Positions 1 through 7,638 of a DNA stretch of 7,928 bases are shown piece after piece. Source of the stretch: Kiritimatiellia bacterium (GTDB lineage: Bacteria; Verrucomicrobiota; Kiritimatiellia; UBA8416); assembly GCA_007126175.1 (NCBI GenBank), contig SLBU01000016.1, positions 1-7,928 of the forward strand. The letters run 5' to 3'. The translations under genes were made by a program, and so were the position numbers. The number at the start of each line of letters is the position of its first letter. The first letter of the stretch is position 1. The notes under the pieces are model-generated. The model was not told where the DNA came from, made no database searches, and saw only the letters and a list, made by a program, of their open reading frames with translations.

Positions 1-1130
1 CCAACGCGCGGATCAATCCGGTCGGTGGTCTGCTTCCGCCCGGCCCCGAGCTGCAGCACAGCGCGACCAATGGCGGCGGCATCCACCGCAGCGACAATGC
101 CATCCCGTGTTGCCGGCACTGTCAGTTGTACAGGTGCCTGCGCCAATCGCCGTACATCATCAAGGACGCTGGCATCCCCGCCCTGCAACGCAACCATTTG
201 CTTCAAGCGTTCAAAGGCCCGACCACTCGCAATGGTTTCCTCCAAAAGGCTTCGGGCAGCGGTAGCATCGGGTTCCACGCCAGTCAACCGCAGCATCTCA
301 ACGCCGAGGCAGAGCGTCACCTCCATTACATCTGGGGCTCCATCGCCTTGCAAAGCGGCAACCGTCTCCATTACCTCCAAGGCATTGCCAGCGGTATATC
401 CCAAGGGTTGATCCATCGCGGTAATCAGGGCCGATACCCCCCGCCCCATCGCACTACCAATCCGGATCATTACCTCTGCCAAAGTGCGGGCATTTTCCAT
501 ATTTTGCATAAAAGCGCCACTGCCGCACTTCACATCCAACACCAGCGTAGCCGTCCCCTCGGCCAACTTCTTGGACATGATACTGGCAGCAATCAAGGGG
601 ATCGAGGGTACCGTACCCGTCACATCACGTAATGCATAGAGTTTGCGATCTGCCGGGGCCAGCGCGCCGGTCTGCCCTGTAATCGCGCATCCGCACGTCT
701 GGATCACCGCTAAAAACGCCTGGGTATCGAGGTTGGTCCGATAGCCGGGAATCGCTTCGAGCTTGTCGAGCGTCCCCCCTGTAATCCCCAGCCCCCGCCC
801 CGACAGCATCGGTACCCCCACACCGCAGCACGCCACCATAGGGGCCAGCAGGAGCGAAACCTTATCACCTATACCGCCCGTTGAATGTTTATCGGAGGTC
901 GGCATATTCAATCCAGAAGTGTCGATCTGGTCACCTGAGCGCATCATTGCGTCCGTAAGCGTGGTGACCTCGTGCGCGTCCAACCCTTGGAAGTAAATGG
1001 CCATCGCCAAGGCAGCCATTTGATAGTCGGGAATCGCTTCCCTCGTATAGCCTGCAATAAAATCGCGGATCTCGGCTTCCGTCAGAGCCTGCCCGTCGCG
1101 TTTCTTCTCAATTACCCATTGTGGTATCAT
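1..1130 (-). CDS. deoA: Thymidine / pyrimidine-nucleoside phosphorylase, C-terminus cut by window edge
   Basis: This enzyme catalyses phosphorolysis of thymidine or another pyrimidine nucleoside to the free base and (deoxy)ribose-1-phosphate, in cytoplasmic nucleoside salvage. Reading leftward from ATG 1130-1128, 376 codons are open to the edge; the family is usually about 430-440 residues, so roughly 60 C-terminal residues are missing. The N-terminal helical region (about 1-70) contains DYQMAALAMAI. The phosphate-binding motif KHSTGGIGDK is at 81-90. The family signature around SGRGLGITGGT is at 110-120, followed by LDKLEAIPG. Residues H82, R168, S183 and K187 match the E. coli thymidine phosphorylase active-site set (H85, R171, S186, K190) with a constant offset of three, which supports both identity and activity. 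An in-frame TGA at 1166-1164 leaves ATG 1130 as the only good start; no clear Shine-Dalgarno precedes it. Thymidine-specific versus broad pyrimidine specificity cannot be decided here. The gene is divergent from the AEC permease. Confidence 0.95.
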   Translation of the reverse strand, partial: MIPQWVIEKKRDGQALTEAEIRDFIAGYTREAIPDYQMAALAMAIYFQGLDAHEVTTLTDAMMRSGDQIDTSGLNMPTSDKHSTGGIGDKVSLLLAPMVACCGVGVPMLSGRGLGITGGTLDKLEAIPGYRTNLDTQAFLAVIQTCGCAITGQTGALAPADRKLYALRDVTGTVPSIPLIAASIMSKKLAEGTATLVLDVKCGSGAFMQNMENARTLAEVMIRIGSAMGRGVSALITAMDQPLGYTAGNALEVMETVAALQGDGAPDVMEVTLCLGVEMLRLTGVEPDATAARSLLEETIASGRAFERLKQMVALQGGDASVLDDVRRLAQAPVQLTVPATRDGIVAAVDAAAIGRAVLQLGAGRKQTTDRIDPRV

Positions 1131-1193
1131 GCCCCGAATGGTACCTGAATCTACGTTTCGATGTCAAACTATCCGCTCGATCCCAGATACCCC

Positions 1194-1242
1194 TTGCCAA
1201 GCGTAGCCGGGCACGCTAGAAAGGCAACTTGCAATCCGCAAG
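1194..1242. repeat. Two adjacent small hairpins in the divergent gap
   Basis: The first hairpin is nested: TTGCC (1194-1198) pairs with GGCAA (1223-1227), and inside it AGCGT (1200-1204) pairs with ACGCT (1213-1217) around an 8-nt loop. It is followed at once by CTTGC (1228-1232) and GCAAG (1238-1242), a perfect 5-bp stem with a 5-nt loop. Two back-to-back hairpins in under 50 bp suggest a small dispersed palindromic repeat or a regulatory structure. There is no T-tract, so a simple intrinsic terminator is unlikely, and neither divergent gene would need one here. Confidence 0.5.
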
Positions 1243-1264
1243 CCTCCAACCCCGAAATCTGCAG

Positions 1265-1285
1265 CTTGAAACTTGAAACGCGAAA
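1265..1285. repeat. Tandem heptamer repeat just upstream of the permease start
   Basis: Two exact copies of CTTGAAA (1265-1271 and 1272-1278) are followed by a diverged third unit CGCGAAA (1279-1285), ending 7 bp before the permease ATG. The hexamer CGAAAT also flanks the block as a direct repeat (1253-1258 and 1281-1286). The block sits where a ribosome binding site would be expected and contains no canonical one. It may be the edge of a dispersed intergenic repeat or a short slippage-prone tract. Confidence 0.6.
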
Positions 1286-1292
1286 TTGATTT

Positions 1293-2249
1293 ATGTTCTT
1301 CGACGTAACCTTTCCAACCCTTGCCCCGATATTTCTGATGGTCCTGCTCGGCTGGGCCATGCATGTGAGTAAACGCTTGCCTGAAGGTTTTTTTGTGGGG
1401 CTTAACACCCTCACCTTCTATATTGGCCTGCCTGCCCTGCTGCTCGTCGGTATCGCCACCGCGCCCCTGGAGCCAGGCCCCGCCTTGCGCATTTTTTATG
1501 TCTTGCTTGCGGCCACTGCCGTCACGACCATGGTTGCTTATCTATGTGCCTACTGGCTGCGCGTAGCGCCTGCCACAACGGCCTCATTCGTCCAGGCCAG
1601 TATGCGCGGGAATCTCGCCTATATCGGCCTACCCGTCCTGTTCTACGCCTTGGAAGGGTTGCCCGCCGGCACAGACACCGCCGGGCTGCAGGCCTCCGCC
1701 ATGCTTGTATTGGCGCCTTCCGTGCCTATCTACAACATCGCCTGTGTCATCATCCTCGCGCACGGTGCCAGCCGCGATACAGGCCAGCGGCCTTCCAACC
1801 GTGCTATTTTGCGAAAAGTCGTGCAAAACCCGTTACTGCTTTCCTGCATTGCCGGCCTCTTTCTCTCCGTCACCGGGATTGGCCTGCCTCTCACGATCGA
1901 AAGAACCTTGCGACCCTTAGGTCAAATGGCACTGCCATTGGCACTTTTTTCGATCGGGGCATCCTTTACGCAAGGCAAGCTTCTGGCCCGCCTCGGTCGT
2001 GCCACCTGGCTGGCAGCCATACTCAAGGTGATCTTGCTGCCTGCGCTCGGCGTTGTCTTTATTCGCTGGTTCGGAATCGCCGACCTGGAAGGCCGCATGG
2101 CCCTGATCTTCCTGGCTTGCCCCACAGCCGTTTCCAGCTACGTCATGGCCGAACAAATGGGAGCCGATGCAGACCTGGCTGGCAGCACCGTACTTCTCAG
2201 CACGCTGCTCGCAATGCCCGCCCTCGCAATCGTGCTATCCCTGACCTAG
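1293..2249 (+). CDS. AEC-family (auxin efflux carrier-like) inner-membrane permease
   Basis: This is a predicted secondary transporter of the inner membrane. Bacterial AEC members such as MdcF-type proteins move small organic anions (malonate, malate and similar), but the substrate here cannot be read from sequence. The 318-residue product is the usual family length and shows about ten hydrophobic segments: roughly 5-25, 38-57, 67-90, 108-120, 134-156, 179-198, 210-226, 236-258, 268-285 and 296-316. Family-like motifs are FYIGLPALLL (42-51), RGNLAYIGLPVLF (105-117), MALPLALFSIGASF (212-225) and the C-terminal ACPTAVSSYVMAEQMGAD (275-292). An in-frame TGA at 1287-1289 lies just before ATG 1293, fixing the start. 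No Shine-Dalgarno is visible; a tandem heptamer repeat occupies that position. The gene appears to be a single transcription unit, with 194 bp before gcvT on the same strand. Confidence 0.92.
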   Translation: MFFDVTFPTLAPIFLMVLLGWAMHVSKRLPEGFFVGLNTLTFYIGLPALLLVGIATAPLEPGPALRIFYVLLAATAVTTMVAYLCAYWLRVAPATTASFVQASMRGNLAYIGLPVLFYALEGLPAGTDTAGLQASAMLVLAPSVPIYNIACVIILAHGASRDTGQRPSNRAILRKVVQNPLLLSCIAGLFLSVTGIGLPLTIERTLRPLGQMALPLALFSIGASFTQGKLLARLGRATWLAAILKVILLPALGVVFIRWFGIADLEGRMALIFLACPTAVSSYVMAEQMGADADLAGSTVLLSTLLAMPALAIVLSLT

Positions 2250-2271
2250 GTCGAAACCTTACTGCGGTAGG
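2243..2271. repeat. Palindrome over the permease stop codon and a small hairpin behind it
   Basis: GACCTAGGTC (2243-2252) is a perfect 10-bp palindrome that contains the TAG stop codon of the permease. Six bases later CTTAC (2258-2262) and GTAGG (2267-2271) can form a 5-bp stem, including one G-T pair, with loop TGCG. The stem is short and no T-run follows, so this is at best a weak terminator. The palindrome may be chance. Confidence 0.3.
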
Positions 2272-2367
2272 ACTCCACTTCCCAGTTCTCGATACATTAA
2301 AATGGGGACGGGCAATCTGCGCAAAGCAATATTTGGTGCGGTGTCTGTTGATGATGTGGCTATCTGC

Positions 2368-2395
2368 TTGATCTTGTGGCCGCCCCTGGTTTACT
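2368..2395 (+). promoter_or_regulatory. Possible sigma70-type promoter for gcvT
   Basis: TTGATC (2368-2373) and TTTACT (2390-2395), 16 bp apart, each match four of six consensus bases and would give a leader of about 40 nt before gcvT. A second -10-like hexamer, TAAAAT, lies at 2298-2303 without a good -35. The gap at 2250-2443 contains none of the conserved core elements of a glycine riboswitch (no GGAGAG or CACCGAAGG-type motifs). Regulation by glycine through that RNA is therefore not supported. The promoter call is a weak pattern match. Confidence 0.3.
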
Positions 2396-2430
2396 CTGAG
2401 CGCAAACCGAATACCCTGCCAGCCGTCACA

Positions 2431-2436
2431 GAAGGA
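2431..2436 (+). promoter_or_regulatory. Ribosome binding site of gcvT
   Basis: GAAGGA sits 7 bases before ATG 2444 and supports that start. The spacing and sequence are near the usual optimum. Confidence 0.7.
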
Positions 2437-2443
2437 TGCCGTA

Positions 2444-3568
2444 ATGGATACCAACACAACCGATCTCGCCCATACCTGCCTGCATAAACTGCATTTGTCC
2501 TATGGCGCCAGAATGGTGCCCTTTGCCGGCTACAGCATGCCGGTGCAGTATCCCAAGGGCTTGCTCTGGGAACATCGGCATACACGGGAAAAGGCCGGGC
2601 TTTTCGATGTCAGCCACATGGGCCAGATCCGCTTGCCCGACGCCAAGGCCGCCGCCGAACTTGAGACCCTGGTTCCCGCCGATATCCTGGGCCTGCGCCC
2701 CGGCCGCCAGCGCTATACCTACTTTACCAATGCCGACGGCGGCATCCTGGACGATCTGATGGTCACCAATCAAGGCGAGGCCGGACTCCTGCTCGTCGTG
2801 AATGCCGCCTGCAAGCAAAACGATCTGGCCTGGTTACAGGAAAATCTCCGTACCCCGGTCGAATCCCTGCCGGATCGCGCCCTGCTCGCCCTGCAAGGAC
2901 CGCAGGCTGCCGCCGTGCTGGCAGACTGCATCCCGCCGTTGGCGGACATGCGCTTCCTGGATGCCCGGATCGTCGAAACCCAAGGCATCGAGCTGTGGAT
3001 CACCCGCTCGGGCTATACGGGCGAAGATGGCTTTGAAATCTCCCTGCCGGCAGATCAGGCCAATGCATTCTGCGGCATGCTGCTCGAACACGAAGCCGTG
3101 ACCTTGATCGGGCTCGGCGCGCGCGATTCGCTCCGTCTGGAAGCGGGCTTGTGCCTCTATGGGCACGATATGGATACACAAACCTCCCCCATCGAAGCCA
3201 ACTTGAGCTGGGCCATCCAAAAGGTACGCCGCATCGGGGGGGCCCGGGCCGGAGGATTCCCGGGTGCAACGCGCATTCTCGCCGAACTGGAGGACGGTGT
3301 TACCCGCATCCGTTGCGGTATCCTGCCGGATGGACGTGGTGCCATGCGCGAGGGTACCGCCCTCTTTGCAACCGCCGAGGACTCCGCCCCCATCGGCCGG
3401 GTCACCTCCGGATGCTTCGGAGCTTCCTGCGAGCGTTCGATCGCCTTGGCCTACCTGCCGCCGGAAACCGCCACTCCGGGCACCCGCATCTGGGGCGACG
3501 TGCGCGGCAAACGTGTCGGTGCCGAAGTCACCACCCTGCCATTTTATCCACATCGCTATCACCGCTAA
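2444..3568 (+). CDS. gcvT: Glycine cleavage system T protein (aminomethyltransferase)
   Basis: GcvT takes the aminomethyl group on the lipoyl arm of H protein, releases ammonia and gives 5,10-methylene-tetrahydrofolate (EC 2.1.2.10), in the cytoplasm. The 374 residues match normal family length. The folate-binding N-terminal region shows [11 protein letters not shown] (26-36), FDVSHMGQI (54-62) and [11 protein letters not shown] (99-109), which carries the family's catalytic aspartate (D103 or D104). [12 protein letters not shown] (189-200), [14 protein letters not shown] (223-236) and [13 protein letters not shown] (248-260) follow. The C-terminal barrel (about 280-374) keeps [11 protein letters not shown] and IGRVTSG, and ends in a [14 protein letters not shown] strand and a PFYPHRYHR tail. 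The family's SP-L turn after VTSG reads [12 protein letters not shown] here, a mild variation. The start at 2444 has a good GAAGGA site. gcvP begins 17 bp after the stop, so the two form an operon. gcvH is not present next to them. Confidence 0.97.
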   Translation: MDTNTTDLAHTCLHKLHLSYGARMVPFAGYSMPVQYPKGLLWEHRHTREKAGLFDVSHMGQIRLPDAKAAAELETLVPADILGLRPGRQRYTYFTNADGGILDDLMVTNQGEAGLLLVVNAACKQNDLAWLQENLRTPVESLPDRALLALQGPQAAAVLADCIPPLADMRFLDARIVETQGIELWITRSGYTGEDGFEISLPADQANAFCGMLLEHEAVTLIGLGARDSLRLEAGLCLYGHDMDTQTSPIEANLSWAIQKVRRIGGARAGGFPGATRILAELEDGVTRIRCGILPDGRGAMREGTALFATAEDSAPIGRVTSGCFGASCERSIALAYLPPETATPGTRIWGDVRGKRVGAEVTTLPFYPHRYHR

Positions 3569-3571
3569 CCC

Positions 3572-3577
3572 AAGGAA
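3572..3577 (+). promoter_or_regulatory. Ribosome binding site that fixes the gcvP start
   Basis: AAGGAA lies 8 bases before ATG 3586. The gcvP frame stays open upstream to ATG 3151 inside gcvT, so this site, together with the start of family homology at [10 protein letters not shown], decides that translation begins at 3586. Confidence 0.75.
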
Positions 3578-3585
3578 CGAAGCCC

Positions 3586-6414
3586 ATGTCCTACGAACGA
3601 ACCACCTACGACCCTTATGATTTTGCCAATCGCCGCCACATCGGACCCACCCCGGCCGAAATGCAGGAAATGCTCGCAGCGATTGGTGCCTCCTCTCTCG
3701 ACGCCCTGATCGAGGAAACCGTACCCGCCGCCATCCGCCAGAAAGACCCTCTGCCCTGGGAACCGTTCACGGAGCACAAACTGCTGGAGAAAATGAACTG
3801 CATTGCCCGCGAAAACAAGGTCATGACGTCGCTGATCGGGCAAGGCTTCTACAACACGGTTACCCCCCCAGCCATCCGGCGTAACATCTTCGAAAATCCG
3901 GCCTGGTACACCGCCTATACCCCCTACCAACCCGAAATTTCCCAAGGTCGCCTGGAAGCCCTGCTCAACTACCAGACCATGGTCTGCGACCTGACCGGCC
4001 TGCCCGTTGCCAATGCCTCACTACTCGACGAAGCCACGGCCTGTGCCGAAGCCATGACCGTCGCGCTGCGCTCGACCAAATCGCGCAGCCGCGTCTTCTT
4101 CATCGACGAAAACTGCCACCCGCAGAATATTGCCGTCATGCAGACCCGCGCGGCCCCGCTCGATATTGAAATTCGAATCGGCTCTCCCGCTGCCCTATCT
4201 GCCGAAGAAGTGTTTGGGGCCATCTTCCAGTATCCCGGTACGTTCGGGGCCATCCGCGATTTCACACCGCAGATCGAGGCCCTGCATGCCAGCAAAGCCA
4301 TTGCCATCATGGCCACCGACCTGCTGGCGCTGACGATCCTCAAGGAGCCCGGTGCCATGGGCTGCGACATCGCCGTCGGCTCCAGCCAGCGCTTCGGGGT
4401 GCCGCTGGGCTATGGCGGACCGCATGCCGCCTTTCTGTCCTGCACGGATCAGCTCAAGCGCGCCATCCCCGGCCGGGTCGTGGGCGTCTCCATCGATGCC
4501 CGCGGTAATCAAGCCTACCGCCTCTCCCTGCAAACCCGCGAACAGCACATTCGCCGCGAAAAGGCCACCTCGAATGTTTGCACAGCCCAAGCCCTGTTGG
4601 CCGTCATGGCATCGTTCTATGCCGTGTTTCATGGTCCCAAAGGACTCCGCGCCATTGCCGAGCGCGTCCATTTCCAGACCGTGCGCCTCGCGCAAGCCCT
4701 GCGCGAGGCTGGGGCCGATATTGCCCCGGAGGCCTTCTTTGACACGCTCACGGTCCGTGTCGGGGTGGGCCAGGCCGGGATTCTCGCCGCGGCCCGACAG
4801 GAGGGGCTCAACTTCCGCCGGATCGGCCGGGATCGTGTGGGCATCAGTCTCGATGAAACCACCGACGAAGACATTCTGCTGCGCATTGTCCGGGCCTTTG
4901 GCATCAACGCCTTGCCCCCCATGCCCACGGAACCGGCCTTTGCCCCGGAAATACAGCGGTCGTCGGAGTATCTCATCCACCCGATCTTCCATATGAACCG
5001 GGCCGAGTCCGAAATGATGCGCTACATGCGGCGCCTCTCCGATCGCGACCTGGCCCTCGACCGCGCCATGATCCCGCTGGGCTCCTGCACCATGAAGCTC
5101 AATGCAGCCGCAGAAATGCTGCCGCTCTCCTGGCCCGCCTTTGCCAGCCTGCACCCGTTTGTGCCCAAGGACCAGGCGCGCGGCTATGCCATCCTCATGA
5201 AGGATCTCGCCCAGCGGCTCTGTGCCATCACTGGCTACGATGCCATCTCCATGCAACCCAACTCCGGTGCCCAGGGCGAATATGCCGGCCTGCTGACGAT
5301 TCAGGCTTATCACCGCAGCAAGGGCGAGGGGAACCGCAACATCTGCCTGATCCCTGTATCCGCCCATGGCACCAACCCGGCCTCCGCGCAGATGTGCGGC
5401 ATGCAGGTGGTCGCCGTGAAAACCGCCCCCAATGGCGATATCGACGTCGCGGACTTCCGCCAGAAAGCTGAGGCCGCCGGCGACCAACTGGCCGCCTGCA
5501 TGATTACCTACCCATCGACCCATGGCGTCTTCGAAGAAACGGTACACGAAATCTGCGCGATAACCCACGAATTCGGCGGACAAGTTTACCTCGATGGTGC
5601 CAACCTCAATGCGCTTGTCGGGCTGGCCCGCCCCGGGGATATGGGAGCCGATGTTTCCCACCTCAACCTCCACAAGACCTTTGCGATCCCCCACGGCGGT
5701 GGCGGCCCCGGCATGGGACCCATCGGCGTAAAAGCCCACTTGACCCCCTTCCTGCCCGGACACCCGGAAATCGGTGGCCACGAAGGCCCCGTTAGCGGCA
5801 CCCCCTATGGATCCACCTCGATCCTGCTCATCTCGTGGGCCTACTGCCTCATGATGGGGGGGCCAGGCATTACCCAGGCTACCCGCGTCGCCATCCTGAA
5901 CGCCAACTACATTGCCACGCGCCTCCGCGACGCCTACCCCATTCTCTTCTCCGGACGCAATGGCCGCGTAGCACACGAATGCATTCTGGATACGCGCGCG
6001 TTCTCGGAACACGGCATCACGGTCGATGACATCGCAAAACGCCTGATCGACAATGGCTTCCATGCCCCTACCATGAGCTGGCCCGTGGCCGGCACTCTCA
6101 TGGTAGAACCCACCGAAAGCGAAACCAAGGCCGAACTCGACCGCTTCATTACCGCCATGCTGGCCATTCGTGCAGAAATCGACGACGTCGCCGCGGGGCG
6201 CATCCCCCCCGAAAGCAGCCCCCTGAAACATGCCCCGCATACCGTCGAGGATCTCGTCGCCGACTGGGACCGCCCCTACCCGCGCGAGCAGGGCTGCTTC
6301 CCTCCCGGTGCCTTCCGTATCGACAAATACTGGCCCCCGGTCGGACGCGTCGACAACGTCTACGGTGACCGCCACCTGGTTTGTACCTGCCCGCCCCTGA
6401 CTGCCGATGCGTAA
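3586..6414 (+). CDS. gcvP: Glycine dehydrogenase (decarboxylating), single-chain P protein
   Basis: GcvP is the PLP-dependent P protein of the glycine cleavage system (EC 1.4.4.2). It decarboxylates glycine and loads the aminomethyl group onto lipoylated H protein. The 942-residue product is full length for the fused, single-chain form, unlike the split gcvPA/gcvPB of many Firmicutes and archaea. The N-terminal half (about 1-430) starts with [14 protein letters not shown] (13-26) and contains the family block [14 protein letters not shown] (88-101) followed by [20 protein letters not shown] (112-131). The catalytic C-terminal half (about 460-942) contains GSCTMKLN (499-506) and [20 protein letters not shown]. 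The lysine of HKT, K697, is the expected PLP Schiff-base residue. The C-terminus holds the usual [15 protein letters not shown] (from about 915). The upstream open frame to 3151 overlaps gcvT in another frame and is not coding. The last 8 bp overlap the glycosyltransferase start. No frameshift or missing catalytic residue is seen. Confidence 0.98.
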   Translation: MSYERTTYDPYDFANRRHIGPTPAEMQEMLAAIGASSLDALIEETVPAAIRQKDPLPWEPFTEHKLLEKMNCIARENKVMTSLIGQGFYNTVTPPAIRRNIFENPAWYTAYTPYQPEISQGRLEALLNYQTMVCDLTGLPVANASLLDEATACAEAMTVALRSTKSRSRVFFIDENCHPQNIAVMQTRAAPLDIEIRIGSPAALSAEEVFGAIFQYPGTFGAIRDFTPQIEALHASKAIAIMATDLLALTILKEPGAMGCDIAVGSSQRFGVPLGYGGPHAAFLSCTDQLKRAIPGRVVGVSIDARGNQAYRLSLQTREQHIRREKATSNVCTAQALLAVMASFYAVFHGPKGLRAIAERVHFQTVRLAQALREAGADIAPEAFFDTLTVRVGVGQAGILAAARQEGLNFRRIGRDRVGISLDETTDEDILLRIVRAFGINALPPMPTEPAFAPEIQRSSEYLIHPIFHMNRAESEMMRYMRRLSDRDLALDRAMIPLGSCTMKLNAAAEMLPLSWPAFASLHPFVPKDQARGYAILMKDLAQRLCAITGYDAISMQPNSGAQGEYAGLLTIQAYHRSKGEGNRNICLIPVSAHGTNPASAQMCGMQVVAVKTAPNGDIDVADFRQKAEAAGDQLAACMITYPSTHGVFEETVHEICAITHEFGGQVYLDGANLNALVGLARPGDMGADVSHLNLHKTFAIPHGGGGPGMGPIGVKAHLTPFLPGHPEIGGHEGPVSGTPYGSTSILLISWAYCLMMGGPGITQATRVAILNANYIATRLRDAYPILFSGRNGRVAHECILDTRAFSEHGITVDDIAKRLIDNGFHAPTMSWPVAGTLMVEPTESETKAELDRFITAMLAIRAEIDDVAAGRIPPESSPLKHAPHTVEDLVADWDRPYPREQGCFPPGAFRIDKYWPPVGRVDNVYGDRHLVCTCPPLTADA

Positions 6415-7438
6415 GCCCAACGTACTCTTTCTGATTCAGCATCCCGACCTGCCCAGTAGCCGGGTACGGGTGCTCGATTTGCTGCCGGCATTGGAAGCGA
6501 ACGGCATCCAGCCCCAAGTCGAGCCATATCCATCCGGTATGGCACGCAAGGCACGCCTCGTCCGCAGCCTGTCCACATGGGATGCCGTCGTCGTACAAAA
6601 GAAGCTCCCCTCCCCAGCCGAAAGCCGGCTGCTGCGCATGGCCTCCAAACGCCTGGTCTACGATCTCGACGATGCCGTCTACCAACACCATGAGTCCGTA
6701 CAGGGGCGCAGCAACTTCTCCCGACAGCGAAAATTTGAGGCCATTGCCAGGCAAGCGCACCTCGTACTGGCAGGCAACCAAACATTGGCGGATGCTGTTC
6801 GCCCCTACAACGACAACATCGCCATCATTCCCTCAGCCGTTCCCGTACTGCATATTCCGCAGCACGACCATACCCAACCCCATACCCGCTGCATCATCGG
6901 CTGGGTCGGTGGGTGCATTAACCTCACCCAGCTTGCCTTATTACGCCCCGTGCTGGCAGATCTGCATGCACGCCACAAGATCGAGCTGCGCATCCTCAGC
7001 TCGGAACCCATCGATATGAGCCCCACCCCCACAACCTTTATCCCCTGGTCCCTCGAAAAACAGACACAGGAAATTGCCCATTTCGATATTGGCGTCATGC
7101 CGCTGCCCCCCAGTGCCCACGCATCCGCTAAATGCGGCTACAAAGCCCTGCAATACATGGCTGCCTGTGTGCCACCTGTCGTCTCCGACACCCCCTGCAA
7201 TCGCAAAATCGTCGACCATGCTCATGAAGGGTTTGTCGCAGAATCCTGGCGTACATTCGCACAACATCTCGAAACGCTCATCCAGAACCCCGCCTTGCGG
7301 CACCAGTTCGGCCATGCCGCACGCCGAAAGGTTGTCGCACACTACAGCATCGAAACCGTCGGGCAACAAGTAGCCGCCGCCCTGCATCACCTTGTCCGCC
7401 AACCTCATGCGCACCGCGCCGCACCGAACCTGCGGTAA
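6407..7438 (+). CDS. GT4-like glycosyltransferase (GT-B fold)
   Basis: This is a predicted cytoplasmic or membrane-associated glycosyltransferase of the GT4 type, transferring a sugar from a nucleotide donor; donor and acceptor are unknown. Of 343 residues, the N-terminal domain begins with strand [10 protein letters not shown] and then [18 protein letters not shown] (17-34). It also has [10 protein letters not shown] (83-92), an acidic motif common in this subgroup. The C-terminal donor-binding domain has IIGWVGG (163-169) and [20 protein letters not shown] (226-245) followed by KALQYMAA; K242 and K246 correspond to the conserved lysines of the KcgyK-llqYMA motif. There is no signal peptide or transmembrane helix. 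Position 6407 is the only standard start, because an in-frame TGA lies at 6398-6400. No Shine-Dalgarno is visible, and the ATG lies inside the last codons of gcvP (8-bp overlap), so translation is probably coupled to gcvP. Such enzymes usually build surface polysaccharide, which makes this partner for gcvTP unusual. Confidence 0.88.
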   Translation: MRKPNVLFLIQHPDLPSSRVRVLDLLPALEANGIQPQVEPYPSGMARKARLVRSLSTWDAVVVQKKLPSPAESRLLRMASKRLVYDLDDAVYQHHESVQGRSNFSRQRKFEAIARQAHLVLAGNQTLADAVRPYNDNIAIIPSAVPVLHIPQHDHTQPHTRCIIGWVGGCINLTQLALLRPVLADLHARHKIELRILSSEPIDMSPTPTTFIPWSLEKQTQEIAHFDIGVMPLPPSAHASAKCGYKALQYMAACVPPVVSDTPCNRKIVDHAHEGFVAESWRTFAQHLETLIQNPALRHQFGHAARRKVVAHYSIETVGQQVAAALHHLVRQPHAHRAAPNLR

Positions 7439-7452
7439 GACCTCGCGCCCCA

Positions 7453-7506
7453 GGGCCATTTCGCCCTACGTCCTATATGCATAATGCGTTATGTGCGAAA
7501 TAGCCC
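7453..7506. repeat. Long imperfect inverted repeat with an inner hairpin downstream of the glycosyltransferase
   Basis: GGGCCATTTCGC (7453-7464) and GCGAAATAGCCC (7495-7506) are complementary at 11 of 12 positions. The 30-nt interior holds a second perfect stem, CATAA (7480-7484) with TTATG (7489-7493) around TGCG. An alternative small stem AGGGC/GCCCT (7452-7456 with 7463-7467) would compete with the long arm. The location, 15 bp after the last stop of the gcvT-gcvP-glycosyltransferase run and before a new promoter, suits a transcript 3'-end structure. No T-tract follows, so Rho-independent termination is not clear. It could also be a palindromic protein-binding site or a small dispersed repeat. 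Confidence 0.55.
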
Positions 7507-7542
7507 CAATTCCCCAAACACACAAGGAAGTCTGAATTTATG

Positions 7543-7571
7543 TTGGACACAATCCTATATCCGTATATGCT
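7543..7571 (+). promoter_or_regulatory. Probable sigma70-type promoter for the exported protein gene
   Basis: TTGGAC (7543-7548) and TATGCT (7566-7571) are separated by exactly 17 bp, with an AT-rich stretch between and after them (CTATAT, TATA). Transcription would start near 7578, leaving a leader of about 60 nt before ATG 7639. That leader contains GGGG (7594-7597) and CCCC (7615-7618), which could pair weakly. I recognise no riboswitch class in it. The gap is far more AT-rich here than the surrounding coding DNA, which supports a promoter. Confidence 0.45.
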
Positions 7572-7624
7572 ATACCCCATGCGGCACCAGGTCGGGGTCG
7601 CAACGAAGTGCAATCCCCTGTCAG

Positions 7625-7630
7625 TAGGAG
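7625..7630 (+). promoter_or_regulatory. Ribosome binding site of the exported protein gene
   Basis: TAGGAG lies 8 bases before ATG 7639 and supports that start over the in-frame ATG at 7540, which has its own AAGGAAG (7524-7530) at 9 bases. Confidence 0.6.
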
Positions 7631-7638
7631 CTTATACG

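Larger units (their letters stand above)
1131..1292. other. Divergent intergenic gap between nucleoside phosphorylase and AEC permease
   Basis: This 162-bp gap separates two divergent starts, so promoters for both should lie here. On the minus strand a TTGACA hexamer (complement of 1162-1167) is followed after 18 bp by the weak TACCAT. That would place the start of transcription almost at the phosphorylase ATG, so it is only a weak candidate. No convincing promoter for the permease is seen. The permease-proximal two thirds hold small inverted and tandem repeats, listed separately. No gene is supported here; short minus-strand open frames crossing the gap look like chance products of the repeats. 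Confidence 0.6.

Noticed and set aside
25..632. Plus-strand open frames at the left edge
   Set aside because: They are antisense to the nucleoside phosphorylase, which has an intact signature and active-site residues on the minus strand.
1164..1414. Small minus-strand open frames crossing the divergent gap and the permease start
   Set aside because: They read through the repeat block and into antisense permease DNA, have no ribosome binding site and resemble no family. They appear to be by-products of the repeats.
1544..2371. 275-codon plus-strand frame overlapping the AEC permease
   Set aside because: Its composition is arginine/histidine-rich with no domain, and it is out of frame with a clearly membrane-spanning family protein covering the same DNA.
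2250..2443. Glycine riboswitch upstream of gcvT
   Set aside because: The conserved core motifs of the glycine aptamer are absent and I see no tandem aptamer architecture in the 194-bp gap.
2834..3562. Minus-strand 242-codon open frame opposite gcvT
   Set aside because: It is a shadow frame antisense to gcvT, with low-complexity glycine/aspartate/arginine composition and no start signal or domain.
3151..3585. Extension of the gcvP frame 145 codons upstream into gcvT
   Set aside because: The extension overlaps gcvT in another frame and has arginine/proline/histidine-rich composition. Family similarity and a good ribosome binding site begin at 3586.
4195..6420. Very long minus-strand open frame (741 codons) opposite gcvP
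   Set aside because: It lies entirely antisense to a well-supported gcvP. Its translation is glycine/alanine/histidine-rich with no recognisable domain, the typical shadow of a G+C-rich gene with strong third-position bias.
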